Assembly (NCBI RefSeq): GCF_014655715.1
Contig: NZ_BNBM01000004.1
Coordinates: 257,639 to 321,638 of the forward strand
Direction of reading: 5' to 3'
DNA from: Streptomyces lanatus
Lineage (GTDB): Bacteria; Actinomycetota; Actinomycetes; Streptomycetales; Streptomycetaceae
Length of the DNA stretch: 64,000 nt
Both the position numbers and the translations under genes were made by a program. Positions 53,269 through 61,300 of the stretch are shown here, piece after piece (within the stretch, counting starts at the first letter, position 1; each line of letters begins with the position of its first letter). The notes under the pieces are model-generated. The model saw only the letters and a program-made list of their open reading frames with translations. It was not told the DNA's origin and ran no database searches.

Positions 53269-54243
53269 ATGACCGTCTTGATTCTGACGAGCGAAGAGGA
53301 CGTGACGGCCGACATGGTGGTCGTCCACCTGAACGCGTCGGGCGTTCCGGTGTTCCGTCTCGATCCCGCCGACCTGACCGGCGGGGTCGCCCTGTCCGGT
53401 GAGTTCGTGCACGGCGCGTTCCGCGGCCATCTGTCGTCCGCGGGGCGGCTGGTGAGCATCGGCGGCCTGCGATCGGTCTGGCTGCGCAGGCCGGGTGCGG
53501 CGGCGCAGCGAGCGGCCAGCCCCTCGGCCTGGCTGACGGAGGAGGCCGGGCAGGCGCTGTACGGCATGCTGCGCGGCAGTGAAGCGCGCTGGATGAACCA
53601 TCCCGACGCGGCCCGCCGGGCCCGTCACAAGCCCTGGCAGCTGCGGCTGGCCCAGCAGTGCGGACTGCCCGTGCCGGCCACATTGATCACGACGTTTCCG
53701 CAGGCGGCCCGGGATTTCGCCGAGCGCTATCCGGATCTGGTGGTCAAGCCGGTGTCCGGCGCCCATCCACAGGACCCGCCGCGCGCGGTGCCGACCAGCA
53801 GGGTCGCCCCGGACACGGACTTCTCGGCCGTCGCGTTCGGCCCCACACTTCTGCAGCGGCGCGTCGCCAAGCGGGCCGACATACGACTCACGGCCGTCGG
53901 CGAGGAGTTGCTGGCGGCCCGCAGGGCGACCGGCGCGGAGTCCGAGGTCGATGTGCGTTTCGCCGCCACCGATGTGCCGTGGTGTCCCGTCGAGGTCGCG
54001 CCGCGGGTCGCCGAGGCGGTCAGAGCGTATCTGCGGGGCGCGGAACTCGCCTACGGCGCCTTCGACTTCGTCGAGGACGCCGACGGCACCTGGTGGTTCC
54101 TGGAGTGCAACCAGTCCGGTCAGTTCGGCTTCGTCGAGGTGGACACGGGCCAGCCGATCTCCCGCACCATCGCCGAGTGGCTCGCCCGCCCCGTCGAAGG
54201 GCGGGAGGGCCAGGTCAACGGGGCGAGCGCGCAGGTCGTCTGA
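53269..54243 (+). CDS. ATP-grasp RiPP maturase (SAV_5884 type)
   Basis: 324 residues. The N-terminal pre-ATP-grasp domain (MTVLILTSEEDVTADMVVVHL, then FRLDPADLTGG) and the central ATP-grasp fold are both present, with KPWQLRLAQQCGLPVPATLITT, DLVVKPVSGAHP and the Mg-binding WWFLECNQSGQFGFVE near residue 285. In MvdD/PatB-type and related graspetide pathways such enzymes phosphorylate Asp/Glu side chains of the precursor and let Thr/Ser/Lys attack. The usual third gene, a PIMT-like methyltransferase, is missing: the next gene is convergent 6 bp away. Confidence 0.86.
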   Translation: MTVLILTSEEDVTADMVVVHLNASGVPVFRLDPADLTGGVALSGEFVHGAFRGHLSSAGRLVSIGGLRSVWLRRPGAAAQRAASPSAWLTEEAGQALYGMLRGSEARWMNHPDAARRARHKPWQLRLAQQCGLPVPATLITTFPQAARDFAERYPDLVVKPVSGAHPQDPPRAVPTSRVAPDTDFSAVAFGPTLLQRRVAKRADIRLTAVGEELLAARRATGAESEVDVRFAATDVPWCPVEVAPRVAEAVRAYLRGAELAYGAFDFVEDADGTWWFLECNQSGQFGFVEVDTGQPISRTIAEWLARPVEGREGQVNGASAQVV

Positions 54244-54249
54244 AGGGGC

Positions 54250-54462
54250 TCAGCCGGGCAGTCCCGGCGGCAGGGCGCCGCGCTGCCACGCCGGGGCCGG
54301 AGCTGCCGGGCCTCCTGGGGCGGGTGCGTGGCCGAGGGGTGGCCCCGGCTGCATCACGAACTCGAGGTCCCGGCTGACGCGTTCGGCCTCCCTGCGTACC
54401 TGGGTGGGGATGTCGCCGCGCTCCGCGATGAGCCGGTCGTAGATGGGGGAATCCTGGAACAC
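54250..54462 (-). CDS. Small conserved hypothetical protein
   Basis: 70 residues from a GTG at 54462 (MFQDSPIYDRLIAERGD). The first 37 residues, IPTQVRREAERVSRDLEFVMQP included, look conserved and helical; the rest is Pro/Ala/Gly-rich and probably disordered. I recall Streptomyces proteins with this start and no known function. It converges on the maturase gene. Confidence 0.6.
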   Translation of the reverse strand: MFQDSPIYDRLIAERGDIPTQVRREAERVSRDLEFVMQPGPPLGHAPAPGGPAAPAPAWQRGALPPGLPG

Positions 54463-54610
54463 CCGTCAACGCGCCTTTCGTGTCGTGGCCCCTGTGTGCA
54501 TATGGGCACGGCTGTCGAGTCTAGGCGCCGACGCACACTGAAGTACGAATTCTGCCAGAGCGCTTGACGGGCGACGCACAGGGAGTATGGCGGCCACGCC
54601 CCCCGAGGGT

Positions 54611-55072
54611 TCACGCGCCCGTCGTCGAGCCCGGCCGGACGATCATCAGGATGGTCACGGTGGCCCACAGCAGGTTGAAGATGCCGGTGACCATGGCGAG
54701 TTGGGCCGTGGCCGAGCGCTCGACGGGCTTCTTCGCGGTCAGTTGGTCGAGGAGTTCCTCCTGGCGGGGCAGGACGAACGCGATCAGCAGGCCGGCGGCC
54801 GCGGCGGTCAGGGCGATCGAGGTGATGAGCCAGCCGCTGCCCAGGACGTCCATGGCCAGGGCGGTGGCGAGGCCGAGGACGGGGACCGACAGCCCGATGG
54901 CGGCGTAGACACGGCAGATGCGGTGCAGGAGCTGGACGGTGCCCACCGCCACGGCGCCGTCCGTGTCCGGGACTCGGCGGGCGGCCGGCGGGAACATGCT
55001 GGCCGCGACGGTGACGGGGCCGACGGCGATGATCGCGGCGAGGACGTGGAGGATGAGCAGGATCTTGGTCAC
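54611..55072 (-). CDS. DUF2269-like integral membrane protein
   Basis: 153 residues with four transmembrane segments: LLILHVLAAIIAVGPVTVAA, AAIGLSVPVLGLATALAM, LITSIALTAAAAGLLIAFVL and MVTGIFNLLWATVTILMIV. A conserved-looking His in the first helix and HRICRVYAAIG fit DUF2269. It is divergent from the GlxA-type regulator, whose likely target it is. Confidence 0.74.
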   Translation of the reverse strand: MTKILLILHVLAAIIAVGPVTVAASMFPPAARRVPDTDGAVAVGTVQLLHRICRVYAAIGLSVPVLGLATALAMDVLGSGWLITSIALTAAAAGLLIAFVLPRQEELLDQLTAKKPVERSATAQLAMVTGIFNLLWATVTILMIVRPGSTTGA

Positions 55073-55112
55073 CGGGCCACGTTAAGGATCGCCGGGCTGA
55101 TCGCACAGAGGC

Positions 55113-55128
55113 GGAAACGACAGTTTCC
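55113..55128. promoter_or_regulatory. Inverted repeat between the membrane protein and GlxA-type genes
   Basis: GGAAAC-N4-GTTTCC in the 155-bp divergent spacer. A candidate operator for the regulator at 55228, acting on either or both genes. Confidence 0.4.
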
Positions 55129-55227
55129 AACGGATTCCCGCCACCGTCTGTTTCCTGCCTTTCAGCGACGACCTGCTCCACGACCTGGGCTTCTATGCCT
55201 GGCGGGAACCTGCCTAGAGTGGCGTTC

Positions 55228-56184
55228 ATGCACACCGTGGCGATCCTGGTTCTCGACAACGTGGTGCCGTTCGACATGGCGACGCCCTTCCAGATGTTCG
55301 GCTGGACGCGGCTGCCGGACGGCCGCCGTCCCTACCGGGTGCGGCTGTGCGCCGAATCGCCGGAGGTGCCCACGGAGGGCTTCGCCCTGCGGATCGACCG
55401 GGGCCTCGACGGACTGGCTGACGCGGACACGATCATCGTCCCGGGCTGCGACGACACCGGGCCGCCCTCGGAGGAGGTCGTGGCGGCCCTGCGCCGGGCC
55501 GCGCGGTCCGGTACGCGTATCGCGTCCGTGTGCGTGGGCGCCTTCGTCCTGGCCGAGGCCGGCCTGCTGGACGGCCTGCGCGCCACCACGCACTGGATGG
55601 CGACCGGCGAGCTGGCCCAGCGCTTCCCGGACGTCCAGGTCGAGCCTGATGTGCTGTACGTCGACAACGGGCAGATCCTCACCTCGGCCGGTGCCGCCGC
55701 GGGACTCGACATGTGCCTGCACATGATCCGGCGGGACCTCGGGTCGGCCGTGGCCGCGCACACCGCCCGCATGTCCGTCGTACCGCTGGAACGGGAGGGC
55801 GGGCAGGCCCAGTTCATCGTCCATGAGCATCCGCCCGTACCGCGCGGCTCGGCCCTCGAACCCCTGCTGGAGTGGATCGAGGACAATCTCGCCGGGGAGA
55901 TCACGCTCGGGGCGATGGCGGAGCGCTCGGGGATGAGCGAGCGCACCTTCAGCCGCCGGTTCCGTGAGCAGACCGGCACCACTCCCCTGCAGTGGCTGCT
56001 GCGGGCCCGGGTGCGGCGGGCCCAGTATCTGCTGGAGAACAGCGACCATCCGGTCGAACGGATCGCCCGGCAGGCGGGGTTCGGCTCCCCGACGGCGTTC
56101 CGTGAACGCTTCCGCCGCGTGGTCGGCACCACTCCGCATGCCTACCGCTCCGCGTTCCAGGGCAGAGCCGCGGTCGGCGCCTAG
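55228..56184 (+). CDS. GlxA-family AraC-type regulator (DJ-1/PfpI plus HTH)
   Basis: 318 residues from the ATG at 55228 (MHTVAILVLDNVVPFDMATPF). N-terminal DJ-1/PfpI domain (about 1-180) with the nucleophile-elbow-like ASVCVGAFVLAEAGLLDG and ATTHWMATGELAQRFPDV, then an AraC HTH pair (about 215-310; ITLGAMAERSGMSERTFSRRFREQTGTTPLQWLLRARV and IARQAGFGSPTAFRERFRRVVGTTPHAYR). An activator or repressor responding to an unknown metabolite. Its stop codon CTAG abuts an IS-end-like sequence, so the very C-terminus may have been altered by insertion. Confidence 0.9.
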   Translation: MHTVAILVLDNVVPFDMATPFQMFGWTRLPDGRRPYRVRLCAESPEVPTEGFALRIDRGLDGLADADTIIVPGCDDTGPPSEEVVAALRRAARSGTRIASVCVGAFVLAEAGLLDGLRATTHWMATGELAQRFPDVQVEPDVLYVDNGQILTSAGAAAGLDMCLHMIRRDLGSAVAAHTARMSVVPLEREGGQAQFIVHEHPPVPRGSALEPLLEWIEDNLAGEITLGAMAERSGMSERTFSRRFREQTGTTPLQWLLRARVRRAQYLLENSDHPVERIARQAGFGSPTAFRERFRRVVGTTPHAYRSAFQGRAAVGA

Positions 56185-56200
56185 TGCCTGTCTGACAATT
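56181..56200. repeat. Insertion-sequence-end-like sequence
   Basis: CTAGTGCCTGTCTGACAA here matches 14 of 18 positions of the reverse complement of the right end of the IS5-family element (57841-57858), including an exact 10-mer TGTCTGACAA. Either the left end of a larger element carrying the methyltransferase, or the remnant of another copy. Confidence 0.5.
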
Positions 56201-56279
56201 CTCGTTGGGTCAGCGAGCGCCCGTCTGGCAGGCAGCCCGGGGGTGTGTCAACCACCCGGTGGACATCGCCGGCCAGGAC

Positions 56280-56885
56280 CTACGAGCGGCGGGCCAGCAG
56301 GTGGGCGTCGAGGAAGCCCCGTTCAGAGGCCGGATCGTGGAGCAGCCGGGCGAAGGGAACAAGCCCGGCATCGTCCAGTAGTTCGGTGAGACGGTCCGCC
56401 GGCCAGCTGTAGGCCGGCGCCACTTTGTGGTCGAACTGGACTGGCTCCGGTCCGTCGGTCCCGAAGAAGGAGACCAGGAGCAGGCCACCCGGCGCCAGTA
56501 CGCGTCCCTGCTCAGCGATCAGTTCCGGCAGTTCTGCCGGAGGGGTGTGGATCATCGAGTAGTGGGCCAGTATGCCGCCGAGTGCGCCGTCCTCGATCGG
56601 CAGGGACTCCATCCGCGCCTCCTGGAAGCGCAGTATCGGATGGGCCCGTCGGGCGTGATCGACCATGCCAGGGGAGAGGTCAAGTCCGAAGGCGTCCAGG
56701 CCCAGTTCGTGCAGCATGGCCGTCAGGTGTCCGGGCCCGCACCCAACGTCCGCTGTTCGTAGGTTGCCGGTCGCGCGGACCAGTTCGGCGAAGGTGCCGA
56801 TCATGGCCCGGGCGAACGGCTGTGTCTCCAGTCTGTTCGCGAACAGTGATGCGTACAGCTCGACGACTCCGTCGTAGGCCGCCAT
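56280..56885 (-). CDS. Class I SAM-dependent methyltransferase
   Basis: 201 residues, ATG with AGGA upstream. Motif I TADVGCGPGHLTAMLHELG, motif II AFGLDLSPGMVDHARRA, motif III GALGGILAHYSMIHTPP and APGGLLLVSFF. A UbiE/Methyltransf_11-type small-molecule enzyme. It is flanked by matching IS-end-like sequences and reads away from the transposase, so it may be a passenger. It is not the PIMT-type methyltransferase expected for graspetide loci. Confidence 0.85.
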   Translation of the reverse strand: MAAYDGVVELYASLFANRLETQPFARAMIGTFAELVRATGNLRTADVGCGPGHLTAMLHELGLDAFGLDLSPGMVDHARRAHPILRFQEARMESLPIEDGALGGILAHYSMIHTPPAELPELIAEQGRVLAPGGLLLVSFFGTDGPEPVQFDHKVAPAYSWPADRLTELLDDAGLVPFARLLHDPASERGFLDAHLLARRS

Positions 56886-56927
56886 GGTTCTGTCCTGATG
56901 ATTCGCCACAGGCGGGACTCTATAACC

Positions 56928-57854
56928 GGTCTGAATAATTGATCTTGTGGCAGGTCGAGGTGAGATGGCGGACATGGTGTGGGAGCGGATTGAGCCCTTG
57001 TTGCCGCGGGCGGGTGGGCGTGGCCGTCCGTGGCGTGATCACCGGCAGGTGGTCAATGGTGTGCTGTGGCGGCTGCGGACCGGGGCCCCTTGGCGCGACC
57101 TGCCCGAGAGGTATGGTCCGTGGCAGACCGTCTATGAGCGGTTCGCCCGCTGGGAGGCGGACGGCACCTGGGCAAGGCTGTTGGAGCACGTCCAGGTCCG
57201 TGACGACGCGGTGGGCGGAGTGGAGTGGAGTGTCGCCGTCGACTCCACGATCAACCGGGCCCATCAGCACGCAGCTGGCGCCCGAAAAAAGGGGCCGCAG
57301 ACGGGGACGAACTGGAAGACCCGGGCCGCTCACAGGCGCGCCAGGCCCTCGGCCGGTCCCGGGGCGGGCTGACCACCAAGGTCCACCTCGCCGTCGATGG
57401 CCGCGGCCTCCCGCTGTCCATCGTGCTCACGCCCGGCAACGCCCACGACGCCACCGTCTTCGCCCAGGTCCTCGACAGCATCCGCATCCCGCGCATCGTT
57501 GCGGGCCGGCCTCGCACGACACCGGCGCGGGTGCTGGGTGACAAAGCGTATTCCAGCCGAGCGATCCGCCACCTGCTGCGACGCCGGGGCATCGCTGCCA
57601 CGATCCCCGAACGCCGCGACCAAGTGGCCAATCGGCGGCGACGCGGCAGTCTCGGCGGCCGCCCACCCGCCTTCGACAAGGAGATCTACCGCGCCCGCAG
57701 CGTAGTCGAACGATGCTTCGCCCGCCTCAAGCAGTTCCGTGCGATCGCGACCAGGTTCGACAAACTTGCCGCCCGTTACCGGGCCGGAGTCGTTCTGGCC
57801 TCGCTGATTCTCTGGCTTCGCGAAGCAACCAGGTGATCGTTTGTCAGACACGCC
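56928..57854 (+). mobile_element. IS5-family insertion sequence
   Basis: About 0.93 kb holding one frameshifted transposase. The right end is GATCGTTTGTCAGACACGCC (57835-57854), followed by TTAG. A weaker counterpart, GGTCTGAATAATTGATC, lies at 56928-56944. A much better match to the right end lies at 56184-56198, beyond the methyltransferase, so the true left boundary is uncertain. TTAG on the right and CTAG at 56181 fit the YTAR duplication typical of the IS427 group. Confidence 0.72.
56965..57836 (+). CDS. IS5-family transposase made by programmed -1 frameshift
   Basis: Two overlapping frames together encode about 290 residues. The first (MADMVWERIEPLLPRAGGRG onward) ends at 57372. At 57285-57291 the heptamer A-AAA-AAG lies in the right phase for -1 slippage into the second frame, which ends at 57836. 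The joined protein has the DDE triad: Asp in WSVAVDSTI, Asp in VLGDKAYSS, Glu in VVERCFARLKQF. The first frame begins after GAGGTGAG. It appears intact, and so possibly active. Confidence 0.86.
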
Positions 57855-57996
57855 TTAGTCCCGTACGGCGGATCGGCGCTCGTCATTCCCGGCGGTCCGG
57901 GGCTGGTCAGTCACGGTGGGATAATTCACCCGAATCCGCGAGGCCCGTGAGCAGTTGGACACAGGGAATCGACCCGCCTCAAGGACGGTGTACCCC

Positions 57997-58347
57997 ATGA
58001 ACTGCTCCAGCCGCCTGCTGTGTGTCCTCTACATCGCCACGAGCGCGGGGCTCGCCTGGACCGCGATCCTCGAGGTCCGGTTCGGCCCGCTGTGGGCCGC
58101 CTTCCTGTTCGCGGCCGCCAGTCTGGTGCCGGTCATCGCCGTCGTGCGGGAGACGGTGATCGGTGAGCAGCGGCGGATCCTGCTGGATCTGATCGCACGG
58201 GCCTCGCGGGGTGGCGGTGACGCCGCCGACGCGATCGTGCGGGCGGAGATCGACTCGGCGTGCTGCGAGCGCTGGTGGACCAGCCTCGGCAGCGAGCACG
58301 ACGTGACGTGCCGGCACTGGATGCCGAGGAGCAGCAGCGCCGCGTGA
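57997..58347 (+). CDS. Small membrane protein, unrecognised
   Basis: 116 residues from the ATG at 57997. Two hydrophobic segments (LLCVLYIATSAGLAWTAIL and PLWAAFLFAAASLVPVIAVV), then a cytoplasmic helix (EQRRILLDLIARASRGGGDAADAIVRAEIDSACCERWW) with a Cys pair and a late CRHW. No family recognised. It ends 9 bp from the convergent NRPS stop, so it is probably not part of that cluster. Confidence 0.6.
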   Translation: MNCSSRLLCVLYIATSAGLAWTAILEVRFGPLWAAFLFAAASLVPVIAVVRETVIGEQRRILLDLIARASRGGGDAADAIVRAEIDSACCERWWTSLGSEHDVTCRHWMPRSSSAA

Positions 58348-58356
58348 GGCCGACGC

Positions 58357-61300
58357 TCAGTGCGCCAGGGTCCGGTCCACCTCCTCCCTGAGCAGGGCCA
58401 CGTAGTCGCGAGCCCAGCCCTCGATGGTGGCCCGGTCCCACAGGTCGGACGAGTACTCGACGAAGCCCTTGAGCTCGTCCCCTGCCGGGACGAGCCCGAT
58501 GGTCAGCTCGGTACGAGATGCGGCGGGGGCGAGGTCCTCGACCGCCGTGGTCAGGCCGGGCAGTTCGATCTCCGCCTCCAGCGAACTCTGGTAGGCGAAG
58601 CCGACGTCCAGCCGGTCCGGTACGTCGACGCCCTTGCGCTCCCGCATGGCCGGGGCGATCCGGCGCACCGGCAGGGCCCGGTCCATGCACTCCACCGATG
58701 TGCGGGCGACCTGGTCCGTCAGGGCGGCGAAGGAGTCCGCCGCGCCGTCCCGCACCGGCAGCGCGAAGCCGGTGATCGTGCAGGCCAGCAAGGACTCGAA
58801 CGCGCGGCGCTCGCGGTTGGCGTAGGAGACGTTGAACACGACGTCGGGCTGGGCCGACTTCCGCGCGAGCAGCCGGCCCAGTGCGGCGGCCGTGACGACG
58901 AAGGGGGTCGTCCCGCGCTGTCGTGCGAGGCGCTCGACGCCGGACCGCACTTCGGCGGGCACGGTGAACATCACGGCGCCGCCGCGTCCGCTCGCGCTCT
59001 TGGGCCGGGGCCGGTCCAGCGGCAGGTCGACGGTGAACGGCACTCCGTCGAGTTCGCGCAGCCAGAACTCCAGTTTGCGCCCGTCGGCGGCCTCGTCGGC
59101 CTGCTCGCGCTGCCACTGGGCGTAGGCAACGGGCTGGCAGGGCACGGGCGGCAGCATGTCGGGCGTGCCCCGCACGGCGGAGTCGTAGAGCGCGGCCAGT
59201 TCCTTCAGCAGCAGGCTGACCGACCAGCCGTCGCAGGCCGAGTGGTGCAGGACGAGCAGCAGGACCCAGGCGCTGTCGCCGGTGCGCAGCAGGCGCAGGG
59301 CCAGCGGGGTGCCGCCGGTGGGGTCCAGCGGTGTCTCGGCGGCCTCGGCGCTGGCGCGTTCCACGGCGGCCCGCCGCTCCGCCACGGACCGGTCGGTGAG
59401 GTCATCGACGGGCATGTCCACCGGGCGGGCCCGCAGCACCTGCTGCTCCCAGCCGTCCCCGGCGCGGGCGAGTCGGGTCCGCAGACCCTCGTGCCGCTCG
59501 ACGAGCCGGTTCAGGGCGCCGCGCAGTGCCGTCACGTCCAGGTCGCCGGAGAGGGTGAGGCGCAGGGCGACGTTGAAGACCTGCGGGAGGTGGTGGTCGG
59601 CGTGGACGGTGGCGAAGCGGGACTGCTGGGCGGTGGCGGGCGCCCGGCGCTCGACCTCGGTCGCCGTCATCTCCGGCGCGGTTCCCGCCAGTTGGGCCGC
59701 CATGGCACGCGGGGTCGGGTCCTGGTAGAAGTCCAGCATCGGGTACTCGGTGCCGAACTCCTCGCGAACACGGTTGACCAGCCGCATCGCGGTGATCGAG
59801 TGGCCGCCCAGGTCGAAGAAGGAGACGTCGTCCGCGAGGGTGTCCGCGTCGATCCCGAACTCCTCCGCCCAAAGCTCCCTCACCCGCCCGCCGACCGACT
59901 GCTCCTCGCCTCCGCCCGGTCTGCGGCTCGGTGCCGAGGTGACGAGGTCGGGTGCCGGCAGCGCGGCGCGGTCCAGCTTGCCGTTGCCCGTCAGGGGCAG
60001 CGCGGGCAGGATGCGCCAGGCGCGCGGCACGAGGTAGTCGGGCAGCCGGGCCGCCAACTCATCGGCCAGCAGGTCGGCGAGGGCCTGCCGGTCGTCAGCG
60101 GCCACGGAGACGGGGACGACGTACGCCGCGAGATAGGCCTCGTCGCGGTTGTTGCGGCGCGCCAGTACGGCGGCCTCGCGCACACTGTCGAGGTCGTTGA
60201 GCGAGCGCGAGACCTCCTCCGGCTCGACCCGGAAACCCCGGATCTTCACCTGATCGTCGACCCGGCCGCAGAACTCCAGCTTCCCGTCACCGCTCCAGCG
60301 CACGAGATCGCCGGTGCGGTACCGCCGGCCGTCCGGCTCCCCCAGGAACCGCTCCGCCGTCAGTTCGGGGCGATGCAGATAGCCGAGAGCCACGCCGGGG
60401 CCGCCGACGTACAACTCCCCCACCTCACCGATGGCGACGGGTCTGCCCGACGCGTCGAGCACACTCAGCCGTACGTTGTCGACCGGGCGTCCGATCGCGA
60501 TCGGCCCGGCGGGGTCCTGACCCGGCGGGGCGACGGTCTCCGTGGTGCACAGCACGGTGATCTCGGTCGGCCCGTACACGTTCACCGTCTCGTACGGCGC
60601 CTCGGGGCGCGGGCGGGTGCGGAGCGCGTCGCCGCCGAGCAGCAGGTGCCGCAGCGGCGGTTGGTCCCGGGCGGGCAGCCGCAGCAGCTGCTCGCCCAGT
60701 GCGGTGGGCAGGAAGGAGAAGGTGACGCCCTGGTCGGCGTACCACCGGGCCAGCGCGAGCGGGTCCCTGCGCACCTCCTCGTCGGCGATGGTGACCGACG
60801 CTCCCGCGGTCAGCGCCGGCCAGATCTCCAGGATCGACGCGTCGAAACTCTGACTGCAGACGGCGGCGGCACGGTCGGCCGGGGTGAAGGCGAAGCGCCG
60901 GTGGTGCCAGGCGCACAGGTCGGCGACGCCGCCATGGGTGAGGACGACGCCCTTGGGTGTGCCGGTGCTGCCGGAGGTGTAGAGGACGCAGCATGGTGCC
61001 GGCTCGTCGGTGGGTGACTCGGCGTCGCGGGGCGCATGCTGCGCGGTCGCGTCGGGCGCTACGACGGTCACGCCGGCGGGCAGCTCCAGGGCGCCCGCCG
61101 CGTCCGGTGCCGCCACCACGATCCGGGCCCCGCACTCGGCGATGATCTGCTCGGCGCGTGCCCGGCCGAGGGACGGGTCGAGCGGTACGTAGGCGCAGCC
61201 GGCCTTGAGCACGGCGAGCATGGCGACGACGAGGTCGGCGGAGCGCGGCAGCCACAGGGCGATCTCGCGGCCTGTCGCGGGTTGCCGTTCGCGCAAGACG

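Noticed and set aside
56280..56885. The methyltransferase as the missing third graspetide gene
   Set aside because: It is of UbiE/Methyltransf_11 type rather than PIMT-like, lies 2 kb away on the other strand and is bounded by IS-end-like sequences.
58360..61017. An 885-codon plus-strand frame inside the NRPS
   Set aside because: It is antisense to the well-conserved condensation, carrier and adenylation domains and shows no recognisable motif.
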